A stretch of 64,000 bases of DNA, taken from NCBI GenBank assembly GCA_963932145.1, contig OZ010577.1:15229889-15293888 (forward strand), in the 5' to 3' direction. Positions 12,248 through 25,268 of this stretch are shown here, in pieces (position 1 is the first letter of the stretch; each line of letters begins with the position of its first letter). Source of the DNA: Acanthosepion lycidas (taxonomy: Eukaryota > Mollusca > Cephalopoda > Sepiida > Sepiidae). The position numbers were made by a program, and so were the translations under genes. The notes below the pieces were generated by a model that did no database searches, was not told where the DNA came from, and saw only the letters and a program-made list of their open reading frames with translations.

Positions 12248-14457
12248 GTGAGCGTAGCATGCAAAGGATACTATTCATATAACAGGGATTTCCTTGAAAA
12301 ACTGTGTGGACGCAAAATGGTTGATCGCTGTATGTTTCTCTCCTGCCGTGCGTTGTATTTACCTTTACATTCTTTCATTTAACTTTATGAACAGGCAAGA
12401 GCCTCCTCTAAAACCGGCTTACAATTATTTTTCATTCGAACTCATACAGTGAGCATAGCATGCAAAGGATACTATTCATATAACAGGGATTTCCTTGAAA
12501 AACTGTGTGTACGCAAAATTGTTGATCGCTGTATGTTTCTCTCCTGCCGTGCGTTCTATTTACCTTTACATTCTTTCATTTAACTTTATGAACAGGCAAG
12601 AGCCTCCTCTAAAACCGGCTTACAATTATTTTTCATTCGAACACATACAGTGAGCGTAGCATGCAACGGCTACGACTCACGTAACAGGGATTTCCTTGAA
12701 AACCTGTGTGGACGCAAAATGGGTGATCGCTGTATGTTTCTCTCCTGCCGTGCGTTCTATTTACCTTTACATTCTTTCATTTCACTTTATGAACAGGCAA
12801 GTGTCTCCTCTAAAACCGGCTTACAATCATTTTTCATTCGAACTCATACAGTGAGCGTAGCATGCAAAGGATACTATTCATATAACAGGGATTTCCTTGA
12901 AAAACTGTGTGGACGCAAAGTGGGTGATCGCTGTATGTTTCTCTCCTGCCGTGCGTTCTATTTACCTTTACATTCTTTAATTTAACTTTATGAACAGGCA
13001 AGAGCCTCCTCTAAATCCGGCTTGCAATTATTTTTCATTCGAACTCATACAGTGAGCGTAGCATGCAAAGGTTACGACTCACGAAACAGGGATTTCCTTG
13101 AAAAACTGTGTGGACGCAAAGTGGGTGATCGCTGTATGTTTCTCTCCTGCCGGGCGTTCTATTTACCTTTACATTCTTTCATTTCACTTTATGAACAGGC
13201 AAGAGCCTCCTCTAAAACCGGCTTAAAAATTATTTTTCATTCGAACTCATACAGTGAGCGTAGCATGCAAAGGATACTATTCATATAACAGGGATTTCCT
13301 TGAAAAACTGTGTGGACGCAAAATGGGTGATCGCTGTATGTTTCTCTCCTGCCGTGCGTTCTATTTACCTTTACATTCTTTTATTTAACTTTATGAACAG
13401 GCAAGAGCCTCCTCTAAAACCTGCTTACAATTATTTTTCATTCGAACTCATACAGTGAGCGTAACATGCAAAGGTTACGACTCACGTGACAGGGATTTCC
13501 TTGAAAAACTGTGTGGACGCAAAATGGGTGATCGCTGTATGTTTCTCTCCTGCCGTGCGTTCTATTTTCCTTTACATTCTTTCATTTCACTTTATGAACA
13601 GGCTAGGGTCTCCTCTAAAACCGGCTTACAATTATTTTTCATTCGAACTCATACAGTGAGCGTAGCATGCAAAGCATAATATTCATATAACAGGGATTTC
13701 CTTGAAAAACTGTGTGGACGCAAAATGGGTGATCGCTGTATGTTTCTCTCCTGCCGTGCGTTCTATTTACATTTACATTCTTTCATTTCACTTTATGAAC
13801 TGGCAAGAGCCTCCTCTAAAACCGGCTTACAATTATTTTTCATTCGAACACATACAGTGACCGTAGCATGCAAAGGATAATATTCATATAACAGGGATTT
13901 CCTTGAAAAACTGTGTGGACGCAAAGTGGGTGATCGCTGTATGTTTCTCTCCTGCCGTGCGTTCTATTTACCTTTACATTCTTTCATTTCACTTTATGAA
14001 CAGGCAAGAGCCTCCTCTAAAACCGGCTTACAATTATTTTTCATTCGAACACATACAGTGACCGTAGCATGCAAAGGATAATATTCATATAACAGGGATT
14101 TCCTTGAAAAACTGTGTGGACGCAAAGTGGGTGATCGCTGTATGTTTCTCTCCTGCCGTGCGTTCTATTTACCTTTACATTCTTTCATTTCACTTTATGA
14201 ACAGGCAAGAGCCTCCTCTAAAACCGGCTTACAATTATTTTTCATTCGAACACATACAGTGACCGTAGCATGCAAAGGATAATATTCATATAACAGTGAT
14301 TTCCTTGAAAAACTGTGTGGACGCAAAGTGGGTGATCGCTGTATGTTTCTCTCCTGCCGTGCGTTCTATTTACCTTTACATTCTTTCATTTCACTTTATG
14401 AACAGGCAAGAGCCTCCTCTAAAACCGGCTTACAATTATTTTTCATTCGAACAGACA
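12047..14457 (+). repeat. 12-monomer unit of 2411 bp, copy 1
   Basis: Repeated immediately at 14458-16868. The length is 12 x 201 minus 1: one base gained in GGCTTAAAAATTA (about 13221) and two lost at the end, where CGAACTCATACAG becomes CGAACAGACAG (about 14447). Both indels occur in both copies. The middle part (12650-13680) carries CAACGGCTACG, AATCCGGCTTGC, ACTCACGAAAC and ACGTGACAGG. These are variants seen at 3.0-3.5 kb and about 7.6 kb, so the unit was built from left-flank monomers. Confidence 0.9.
13857..14457 (+). repeat. Run of three nearly identical monomers
   Basis: Monomers at 13857, 14058 and 14259 all begin GTGACCGTAGCATGC and carry AAAGGATAATATTC. Neighbouring monomers elsewhere usually differ. 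The run looks like a single-monomer amplification. It occurs again as 16268-16868 in the second 2411-bp copy, so it predates that duplication. Confidence 0.8.
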
Positions 14458-16868
14458 GTGAGCGTAGCATGCAAAGGTTACGACTCACGTAACAGGGATT
14501 TCCTTGAAAAACGGTGTGGACGCAAAATGGGTGATCGCTGTATGTTTCTCTCCTGCCGTGCGTTCTATTTACATTTACATTCTTTCATTTCACTTTATGA
14601 ACAGGCAAGGGCCTCCTCTAAAACCGGCTTACAATTATTTTTCATTCGAACTCATACAGTGAGCGTAGCATGCAAAGGATACTATTCATATAACAGGGAT
14701 TTCCTTGAAAAACTGTGTGGACGCAAAATGGTTGATCGCTGTATGTTTCTCTCCTGCCGTGCGTTGTATTTACCTTTACATTCTTTCATTTAACTTTATG
14801 AACAGGCAAGAGCCTCCTCTAAAACCGGCTTACAATTATTTTTCATTCGAACTCATACAGTGAGCATAGCATGCAAAGGATACTATTCATATAACAGGGA
14901 TTTCCTTGAAAAACTGTGTGTACGCAAAATTGTTGATCGCTGTATGTTTCTCTCCTGCCGTGCGTTCTATTTACCTTTACATTCTTTCATTTAACTTTAT
15001 GAACAGGCAAGAGCCTCCTCTAAAACCGGCTTACAATTATTTTTCATTCGAACACATACAGTGAGCGTAGCATGCAACGGCTACGACTCACGTAACAGGG
15101 ATTTCCTTGAAAACCTGTGTGGACGCAAAATGGGTGATCGCTGTATGTTTCTCTCCTGCCGTGCGTTCTATTTACCTTTACATTCTTTCATTTCACTTTA
15201 TGAACAGGCAAGTGTCTCCTCTAAAACCGGCTTACAATCATTTTTCATTCGAACTCATACAGTGAGCGTAGCATGCAAAGGATACTATTCATATAACAGG
15301 GATTTCCTTGAAAAACTGTGTGGACGCAAAGTGGGTGATCGCTGTATGTTTCTCTCCTGCCGTGCGTTCTATTTACCTTTACATTCTTTAATTTAACTTT
15401 ATGAACAGGCAAGAGCCTCCTCTAAATCCGCCTTGCAATTATTTTTCATTCGAACTCATACAGTGAGCGTAGCATGCAAAGGTTACGACTCACGAAACAG
15501 GGATTTCCTTGAAAAACTGTGTGGACGCAAAGTGGGTGATCGCTGTATGTTTCTCTCCTGCCGGGCGTTCTATTTACCTTTACATTCTTTCATTTCACTT
15601 TATGAACAGGCAAGAGCCTCCTCTAAAACCGGCTTAAAAATTATTTTTCATTCGAACTCATACAGTGAGCGTAGCATGCAAAGGATACTATTCATATAAC
15701 AGGGATTTCCTTGAAAAACTGTGTGGACGCAAAATGGGTGATCGCTGTATGTTTCTCTCCTGCCGTGCGTTCTATTTACCTTTACATTCTTTCATTTAAC
15801 TTTATGAACAGGCAAGAGCCTCCTCTAAAACCTGCTTACAATTATTTTTCATTCGAACTCATACAGTGAGCGTAACATGCAAAGGTTACGACTCACGTGA
15901 CAGGGATTTCCTTGAAAAACTGTGTGGACGCAAAATGGGTGATCGCTGTATGTTTCTCTCCTGCCGTGCGTTCTATTTTCCTTTACATTCTTTCATTTCA
16001 CTTTATGAACAGGCTAGGGTCTCCTCTAAAACCGGCTTACAATTATTTTTCATTCGAACTCATACAGTGAGCGTAGCATGCAAAGCATAATATTCATATA
16101 ACAGGGATTTCCTTGAAAAACTGTGTGGACGCAAAATGGGTGATCGCTGTATGTTTCTCTCCTGCCGTGCGTTCTATTTACATTTACATTCTTTCATTTC
16201 ACTTTATGAACTGGCAAGAGCCTCCTCTAAAACCGGCTTACAATTATTTTTCATTCGAACACATACAGTGACCGTAGCATGCAAAGGATAATATTCATAT
16301 AACAGGGATTTCCTTGAAAAACTGTGTGGACGCAAAGTGGGTGATCGCTGTATGTTTCTCTCCTGCCGTGCGTTCTATTTACCTTTACATTCTTTCATTT
16401 CACTTTATGAACAGGCAAGAGCCTCCTCTAAAACCGGCTTACAATTATTTTTCATTCGAACACATACAGTGACCGTAGCATGCAAAGGATAATATTCATA
16501 TAACAGGGATTTCCTTGAAAAACTGTGTGGACGCAAAGTGGGTGATCGCTGTATGTTTCTCTCCTGCCGTGCGTTCTATTTACCTTTACATTCTTTCATT
16601 TCACTTTATGAACAGGCAAGAGCCTCCTCTAAAACCGGCTTACAATTATTTTTCATTCGAACACATACAGTGACCGTAGCATGCAAAGGATAATATTCAT
16701 ATAACAGGGATTTCCTTGAAAAACTGTGTGGACGCAAAGTGGGTGATCGCTGTATGTTTCTCTCCTGCCGTGCGTTCTATTTACCTTTACATTCTTTCAT
16801 TTCACTTTATGAACAGGCAAGAGCCTCCTCTAAAACCGGCTTACAATTATTTTTCATTCGAACAGACA
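14458..16868 (+). repeat. 12-monomer unit of 2411 bp, copy 2
   Basis: Every diagnostic variant of copy 1 recurs 2411 bp downstream. By eye I found about four differences: TTTACATTC against TTTACTTTC near the start; CCGCCTTGC against CCGGCTTGC near 15430; CTTTCATTT against CTTTTATTT near 15790; and CAGGGATTT against CAGTGATTT near 16709. This is one of the most recent large duplications in the window, if the assembly is right. Confidence 0.9.
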
Positions 16869-17833
16869 GTGAGCGTAGCATGCAAAGGATACTATTCATA
16901 TAACAGGGATTTCCTTGAAAAACTGTGTGGACGCACAATGGGTGATCTCTGTATGTTTCTCTCCTGCCGTGCGTTCTATTTACATTTACATTCTTTCATT
17001 TCACTTGATGAACAGGCAAGAGCCTCCTCTAAAACCGGCTTACAATTATTTTTCATTCGAACTCATACAGTGAGCGTAGCATGCAAAGGTTATGACTCAC
17101 GTAACAGGGATTTCCTTGAAAATCTGTGTGGACGCAAAATGGGTGATCGCTGTATGTTTCTCTCCTGCCGTGCGTTCTATTTACCTTTACATTCTTTCAT
17201 TTAACTTTATGAACAGGCAAGAGCCTCCTCTAAAAGCTGCTTACAATTATTTTTCATTCGAACTCATACAGTGAGCGTAGCATGCAAAGGTTACGACTCA
17301 CGTAACAGGGATTTCCTTGAAAAACTGTGTCGAGTCAAAGTTTACCTTTACATTCTTTCATTTACCTTTATGAACAGGCAAGAGCCTCCTCTAAAACTGG
17401 CTTACAATTATTTTTCATTCGAACTAATACAGTGAGCGTAGCATGCAAAGGAAACTATTCATATAACAGGGATTTCCTTGAAAAACTGTGTGGACGCAAA
17501 ATGTGTGATCTCTGTATGATTCTCTCCTGCCGTGCGTTCTATTTACATTTACATTCTTTCATTTCACTTTATGATCAAGCAAGAGCCTCCTCTGAAACCG
17601 GCTTACAATTATTTTTCATTCGAACTCATACAGTGAGCGTAGCATGCAAAGTTTACGACTCACGTAACAGGGATTTCCTTGAAAAACTGTGTGGACGCAA
17701 AGTGGGTGATCGCTGTATGTTTCTCTCCTGCCGTGCGTTCTATTTACCATTACATTCTTTAATTTCACTTTATGAACAGGCAAGAGCCTCCTCTAAAACC
17801 GGCTTACAATTATTTTTCATTCGAACTCATACA
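16869..17833 (+). repeat. Five mixed monomers, including one with a 40-bp deletion
   Basis: Monomers at 16869, 17070, 17271, 17432 and 17633. Private variants include GACGCACAATGGGTGATCTC (about 16930), TCACTTGATG (about 17003), AAAGGAAACTATTC (about 17447) and ATGTGTGATCTCTG (about 17501). No adjacent higher-order copy was found. The stretch separates two differently organised parts of the array. Confidence 0.75.
17271..17431 (+). repeat. Truncated monomer, 161 bp (40-bp internal deletion)
   Basis: After CAAAG the sequence jumps to TTTACC, removing 40 bp of the usual monomer (offset 70-109, TGGGTGATCG to GCGTTCTA). Just before the junction three bases differ from the usual form, CGAGTCAAAG in place of GGACGCAAAG. 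I saw this deletion nowhere else in the window, so it has not been copied into a higher-order unit. Confidence 0.88.
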
Positions 17834-19441
17834 GTGAGCGTAGCATGCAAAGTATAATATTCATATAACAGGGATTTCCTTGAAAAACTGTGCGGACGCA
17901 AAGTGGGTGATCGCTGTATGTTTCTCTCCTGCCGTGCGTTCAATTTACATTTACATTCTTTCATTTCACTTTATGAACAGGCAAGAACCTCCTCTAAAAC
18001 CGGCTTACAATTATTTTTCATTCGAACTCATACAGTGAGCGTAGCATGCAAAGGTTACGACTCACGTAACAGGGATTTCCTTGAAAATCTGTGTGGACGC
18101 AAAGTGGGAGATCGCTGTATGTTTCTCTCCTGCCGTGCGTTCTATTTACCTTTACATTCTTTCATTTAACTTTATGAACAGGCAAGAGCCTCATCTAAAA
18201 CCGGCTTACAATTATTTTTCATTCGAACTCATACAGTGAGCGTAGCATGCAAAGGATACTATTCATATAACAGGGATTTCCTTGAAAATCTGTGTGGACG
18301 CAAAATGGGTGATCGCTGTATGTTACTCTCCTGCCGTGCGTTCTATTTACCTTTACATTCTTTCATTTCACTTTATGAACAGGCAAGAGCCTCCTCTAAA
18401 ACCGGCTTACAATTATTTTTCATTCGAACTCATACAGTGAGCGTAGCATGCAAAGGTTACGACTCACGTAACAGGGATTTCCTTGAAAAACTGTGTGGAC
18501 GCAAAGTGGGTGATCGCTGTATGATTCTCTCCTGCCGTGCGTTCTATTTACCTTTACATTCTTTCATTTCACTTTATGAACAGGCAAGAGCCTCCTCTAA
18601 AACCGGCTTAAAATTATTTTTCATTCGAACTCATACAGTGAGCGTAGCATGCAAAGGTTACGACTCACGTAACAGGGATTTCCTTGAAAAACTGTGTGGA
18701 CGCAAAGTGGGTGATCGCTGTATGTTTCTCTCCTGCCGTGCGTTCAATTCACCTTTACATTCTTTCATTTCACTTTATGAACAGGCAAGAGTCTCCTCTA
18801 AAACATGCTTACAATTATTTTTCATTCGAACTCATACAGTGAGCGTAGAATGCAAAGGATACTATTCATATAACAGGGATTTCCTTGAAAAAATGTGTGG
18901 ACGCAAAATGGGTGTTAGCTGTATGTTTCTCTCCTGCCGTGCGTTCTATTTACATTTACATTCTTTCATTTCACTTTATGAACAGGCAAGAGCCTCCTCT
19001 AAAACCGGCTTACAATTATTTTTCATTCGAACTCATACAGTGAGCGTAGCATGCAAAGGATACTATTCATATAACAGGGATTTCCTTGAAAAACGGTGTG
19101 GACGCAAAATGGGTGATCGCTGTATGTTTCTCTCCTGTCGTGCGTTCTATTTACCTTTACATTCTTTCATTTCACTTTATGAACAGGCAAGAGCCTCCCC
19201 TAAAACCGGCTTAAAATTATTTTTCATTCGAACTCATACAGTGAGCGTAGCATGCAAAGGTTACGACTCACGTAACAGGGATTTCCTTGAAAAACTGTGT
19301 GGACGCAAAGTGGGTGATCGCTGTATGTTTCTCTCCTGCCGTGCGTTCTATTTACCTTTACATTCTTTCATTTAACTTTATGAACAGGCAAGAGTCTCCT
19401 CTAAAACATGCTTACAATTATTTTTCATTCGAACTCATACA
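17834..19441 (+). repeat. 8-monomer block related to 19643-20848
   Basis: 17834-18235 (AAAGTATAATATTC, GTGCGGACGC, GTTCAATTTAC, then GTGGGAGATCG) recurs at 19643-20044 and 22656-23057. 18437-19240 (GTATGATTCTC, then GTAGAATGC, then CGGTGTGG with CTGTCGTGCG) recurs at 20045-20848. The offsets are 1809 and 1608, so one monomer (18236-18436) was gained or lost between the copies. Confidence 0.78.
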
Positions 19442-22400
19442 GTGAGCGTAGCATGCAAAGGATACTATTCATATAACAGGGATTTCCTTGAAAAACTGTG
19501 TGGACGCAAAATGGGTGATCGCTGTATGTTTCTCTCCTGCCGTGCGTTCCATTTACCTTTACATTCTTTCATTTCACTTTATGAACAGGCAAGAGCCTCC
19601 TCTAAAACCGGCTTACAATTATTTTTCATTCGAACTCATACAGTGAGCGTAGCATGCAAAGTATAATATTCATATAACAGGGATTTCCTTGAAAAACTGT
19701 GCGGACGCAAAGTGGGTGATCGCTGTAAGTTTCTCTCCTGCCGTGCGTTCAATTTACATTTACATTCTTTCATTTCACTTTATGAACAGGCAAGAGCCTC
19801 CTCTAAAACCGGCTTACAATTATTTTTCATTCGAACTCATACAGTGAGCGTAGCATGCAAAGGTTACGACTCACGGAACAGGGATTTCCTTGAAAATCTA
19901 TGTGGACGCAAAGTGGGAGATCGCTGTATGTTTCTCTCCTGCCGTGCGTTCTATTTACCTTTACATTCTTTCATTTAACTTTATGAACAGGCAAGAGCCT
20001 CCTCTAAAACCGGCTTACAATTATTTTTCATTCGAACTCATACAGTGAGCGTAGCATGCAAAGGTTACGACTCACGTAACAGGGATTTCCTTGAAAAACT
20101 GTGTGGACGCAAAGTGGGTGATCGCTGTATGATTCTCTCCTGCCGTGCGTTCTATTTACCTTTACATTCTTTCATTTCACTTTATGAACAGGCAAGAGCC
20201 TCCTCTAAAACCGGCTTAAAATTATTTTTCATTCGAACTCATACAGTGAGCGTAGCATGCAAAGGTTACGACTCACGTAACAGGGATTTCCTTGAAAAAC
20301 TGTGTGGACGCAAAGTGGGTGATCGCTGTATGTTTCTCTCCTGCCGTGCGTTCTATTCACCTTTACATTCTTTCATTTCACTTTATGAACAGGCAAGAGT
20401 CTCCTCTAAAAGATGCTTACAATTATTTTTCATTCGAACTCATACAGTGAGCGTAGAATGCAAAGGATACAATTCATATAACAGGGATTTCCTTGAAAAA
20501 CTGTGTGGACGCAAAATGGGTGATAGCTGTATGTTTCTCTCCTGCCGTGCGTTCTATTTACATTTACATTCTTTCATTTCACTTTATGAACAGGCAAGAG
20601 CCTCCTCTAAAACCGGCTTACAATTATTTTTCATTCGAACTCATACAGTGAGCGTAGCATGCAAAGGATACTATTCATAAAACAGGGATTTCCTTGAAAA
20701 ACGGTGTGGACGCAAAATGGGTGATCGCTGTATGTTTCTCTCCTGTCGTGCGTTCTATTTACCTTTACATTCTTTCATTTAACTTTATGAACAGGCAAGA
20801 GCCTCCTCTAAAACCGGCTTACAATTATTTTTCATTCGAACTCATACAGTAAGCGTAGCATGCAAAGGTTACGACTCACGTAACAGGGATTTCCTTGAAA
20901 AACTGTGTGGACGCAAAGTGGGTGATCGCTGTATGTTTCTCTCCTGCCGTGCGTTCTATTTACCTTTACATTCTTTCATTTCACTTTATGAATAGGGAAG
21001 AGCCTCCTCTCAAACCGGCTTACAATTATTTTTCATTCGAACTCATACAGTGAGCATAGCATGCAAAGGATACCATTCATATAACAGGGATTTCCTTGAA
21101 AAACTGTGTGGACGCAAAATGGGTGATCGCTGTATGTTTCTCTCCTGCCGTGCGTTCTATTTACCTTTACATTCTTTCATTTCACTTTATGAACAGGCAA
21201 GAGCCTCCCCTAAAAGCTGCTTACAATTATTTTTCATTCGAACTCATACAGTGAGCGTAGCATGCAAAGGTTACGACTCACGTAACAGGGATTTCCTTGA
21301 AAAACTGTGTGGACGCAAAATGGGTGATCGCTGTATGTTTTTCTCCTTCCGTGCGTTCTATTTACCTTTACATTCTTTCATTTAACTTTATGAACAGGCA
21401 AGAGGCTCCTCTAAAAGCTGCTTACAATTATTTTTCATTCGAACTCATACAGTGAGCGTAGCATGCAAAGGTTACGACTCACGTAACAGGGATTTCCTTG
21501 AAAAACTGTGTGGACGCAAAGTGGGTGATCGCTGTATGTTTCTCTCCTGCCGTGCGTTCTATTTACCTTTACATTCTTTCATTTCACTTCATGAACAGGC
21601 AAGAGCCTCATCTAAATCCGGCTTACAATTATTTTTCATTCGAACTCATACAGTGAGCGTAGCATGCAAAGGTTACGACTCACGTAACAGGGATTTCCTT
21701 GAAAAACTGTGTGGACGCAAAATGGGTGATCGCTGTATGTTTCTCTCCTGCCGTGCGTTCTATTTACCTTTGCATTCTTTCATTTCACTTTATGGACAGG
21801 CAAGTGTCTCCTCTAAAACCGGCTTACAATTATTTTTCATTCGAACTCATACAGTGAGCGTAGCATGCAAAGGATACTATTCATATAACAGGGATTTCCT
21901 TGAAAAACTGTGTGGACGCAAAATGGGTGATCGCTGTATGTTTCTCTCCTGCCGTGCGTTCTATTTACCTTTACATTCTTTCATTTAACTTTATGAACAG
22001 GCAAGAGTCTCCTCTAAAACATGCTTACAATTATTTTTCATTCGAACTCATACAGTGAGCGTAGCATGCAAAGGATACTATTCATATAACAGGGATTTCC
22101 TTGAAAAACTGTGTGGACGCAAAATGGGTGATAGCTGTATGTTTCTCTCCTGCCGTGCGTTCTATTTACCTTTACATTCTTTCATTTAACTTTTTGAACA
22201 GGCAAGAGGCTCCTCTAAAAGCTGCTTACAATTATTTTTCATTCGAACTCATACAGTGAGCGTAGCATGCAAAGGTTACGACTCACGTAACAGGAATTTC
22301 CTTGAAAAACTTTGTGGACGCAAAATGGGTGATCGCTGTGTTTCTCTCCTGCCGTGCGTTCTATTTACATTTACTTTCTTTCATTTCACTTTATGAACAG

Positions 22401-22454
22401 GCAAGGGCCTCCTCTAAAACCGGCTTACAATTATTTTTCATTCGAACTCATACA
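19442..22454 (+). repeat. 15-monomer unit of 3013 bp, copy 1
   Basis: 19442-20044 matches 22455-23057 at offset 3013 (15 x 201 minus 2; the loss is GCTGTATGTT shortened to GCTGTGTTTC near 22337). 20246-21250 matches 23058-24062 at offset 2812, so the copy at 20045-20245 is missing downstream. 21452-21853 matches 24465-24866 again at 3013, so a monomer was gained at 24063. Markers are GTAAGCGTAGC at 20849, GTGAGCATAGC with GATACCATTC at 21050, TTTTTCTCCTTCCG near 21338 and CACTTCATGAAC near 21586. Confidence 0.8.
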
Positions 22455-24464
22455 GTGAGCGTAGCATGCAAAGGATACTATTCATATAACAGGGATTTCC
22501 TTGAAAAACTGTGTGGACGCAAAATGGGTGATCGCTGTATGTTTCTCTCCTGCCGTGCGTTCCATTTACCTTTACATTCTTTCATTTCACTTTATGAACA
22601 GGCAAGAGCCTCCTCTAAAACCGGCTTACAATTATTTTTCATTCGAACTCATACAGTGAGCGTAGCATGCAAAGTATAATATTCATATAACAGGGATTTC
22701 CTTGAAAAACTGTGCGGACGCAAAGTGGGTGATCGATGTAAGTTTCTCTCCTGCCGTGCGTTCAATTTACATTTACATTCTTTCATTTCACTTTATGAAC
22801 AGGCAAGAGCCTCCTCTAAAACCGGCTTACAATTATTTTTCATTCGAACTCATACAGTGAGCGTAGCATGCAAAGGTTACGACTCACGTAACAGGGATTT
22901 CCTTGAAAATCTATGTGGACGCAAAGTGGGAGATCGCTGTATGTTTCCCTCCTGCCGTGCGTTCTATTTACCTTTACATTCTTTCATTTAACTTTATGAA
23001 CAGGCAAGAGCCTCCTCTAAAACCGGCTTACAATTATTTTTCATTCGAACTCATACAGTGAGCGTAGCATGCAAAGGTTACGACTCACGTAACAGGGATT
23101 TCCTTGAAAAACTGTGTGGACGCAAAGTGGGTGATCGCTGTATGTTTCTCTCCTGCCGTGCGTTCTATTCACCTTTACATTCTTTCATTTCACTTTATGA
23201 ACAGGCAAGAGTCTCCTCTAAAACATGCTTACAATTATTTTTCATTCGAACTCATACAGTGAGCGTAGAATGCAAAGGATACAATTCATATAACAGGGAT
23301 TTCCTTGAAAAACTGTGTGGACGCAAAATGGGTGATAGCTGTATGTTTCTCTCCTGCCGTGCGTTCTATTTACATTTACATTCTTTCATTTCACTTTATG
23401 AACAGGCAAGAGCCTCCTCTAAAACCGGCTTACAATTATTTTTCATTCGAACTCATACAGTGAGCGTAGCATGCAAAGGATACTATTCATATAACAGGGA
23501 TTTCCTTGAAAAACGGTGTGGACGCAAAATGGGTGATCGCTGTATGTTTCTCTCCTGTCGTGCGTTCTATTTACCTTTACATTCTTTCATTTAACTTTAT
23601 GAACAGGCAAGAGCCTCCTCTAAAACCGGCTTACAATTATTTTTCATTCGAACTCATACAGTAAGCGTAGCATGCAAAGGTTACGACTCACGTAACAGGG
23701 ATTTCCTTGAAAAACTGTGTGGACGCAAAGTGGGTGATCGCTGTATGTTTCTCTCCTGCCGTGCGTTCTATTTACCTTTACATTCTTTCATTTCACTTTA
23801 TGAACAGGCAAGAGCCTCCTCTCAAACCGGCTTACAATTATTTTTCATTCGAACTCATACAGTGAGCATAGCATGCAAAGGATACCATTCATATAACAGG
23901 GATTTCCTTGAAAAACTGTGTGGACGCAAAATGGGTGATCGCTGTATGTTTCTCTCCTGCCGTGCGTTCTATCTACCTTTACATTCTTTCATTTAACTTT
24001 ATGAACAGGCAAGAGCCTCCTCTAAAACCTGCTTAAAATTATTTTTCATTCGAACTCATACAGTGAGCGTAGCATGCAAAGGTTACGACTCAAGTAACAG
24101 GGATTTCCTTGAAAAAGTGTGTGGACGCAAAATTTGTGATCGCTGTATGTTTCTCTCCTGCCGTGCGTTCTATTTACCTTTACATTCTTTCATTTCATTT
24201 TATGAACAGGCAAGAGTCTCCTCTAAAACATGCTTACAATTATTTTTCATTCGAACTCATACAGTGAGCGTAGCATGCAAAGGATAATATTCATATAACA
24301 GGGATTTCCTTGAAAAACTGTGTGGACGCAAAATGGGTGATCGCTGTATGTTTTTCTCCTTCCGTGCGTTCTATTTACCTTTACATTCTTTCATTTAACT
24401 TTATGAACAGGCAAGAGGCTCCTCTAAAAGCTGCTTACAATTATTTTTCATTCGAACTCATACA
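22455..24464 (+). repeat. 15-monomer unit, copy 2 (rearranged, 2010 bp before the 4-monomer repeats)
   Basis: Follows copy 1 with one monomer missing (the GTATGATTCTC monomer at 20045) and one added (24063-24263, with ACTCAAGTAACAGG and AAATTTGTGATCG). The added type becomes a member of the 804-bp repeats just downstream. The last monomer, 24264-24464, joins an opening GGATAATATTC to the TTTTTCTCCTTCCG body seen at 21251. Confidence 0.75.
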
Positions 24465-25268
24465 GTGAGCGTAGCATGCAAAGGTTACGACTCACGTAAC
24501 AGGGATTTCCTTGAAAAACTGTGTGGACGCAAAGTGGGTGATCGCTGTATGTTTCTCTCCTGCCGTGCGTTCTATTTACCTTTACATTCTTTCATTTCAC
24601 TTCATGAACAGGCAAGAGCCTCATCTAAATCCGGCTTACAATTATTTTTCATTCGAACTCATACAGTGAGCGTAGCATGCAAAGGTTACGACTCACGTAA
24701 CAGGGATTTCCTTGAAAAACTGTGTGGACGCAAAATGGGTGATCGCTGTATGTTTCTCTCCTGCCGTGCGTTCTATTTACCTTTACATTCTTTCATTTCA
24801 CTTTATGAACAGGCAAGAGCCTCCTCTCAAACCGGCTTACAATTATTTTTCATTCGAACTCATACAGTGAGCATAGCATGCAAAGGATACCATTCATATA
24901 ACAGGGATTTCCTTGAAAAACTGTGTGGACGCAAAATGGGTGATCGCTGTATGTTTCTCTCCTGCCGTGCGTTCTATCTACCTTTACATTCTTTCATTTA
25001 ACTTTATGAACAGGCAAGAGCCTCCTCTAAAACCTGCTTAAAATTATTTTTCATTCGAACTCATACAGTGAGCGTAGCATGCAAAGGTTACGACTCAAGT
25101 AACAGGGATTTCCTTGAAAAAGTGTGTGGACGCAAAATTTGTGATCGCTGTATGTTTCTCTCCTGCCGTGCGTTCTATTTACCTTTACATTCTTTCATTT
25201 CATTTTATGAACAGGCAAGAGTCTCCTCTAAAACATGCTTACAATTATTTTTCATTCGAACTCATACA
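24465..25268 (+). repeat. 4-monomer unit of 804 bp, copy 1
   Basis: Four monomers with, in order, CACTTCATGAAC and CATCTAAATCC; a type 1 monomer with CCTCTCAAACC; GTGAGCATAGC with GATACCATTC; and ACTCAAGTAAC with CATTTCATTTTATG. The block is repeated at once downstream with no difference that I noticed. Confidence 0.85.
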
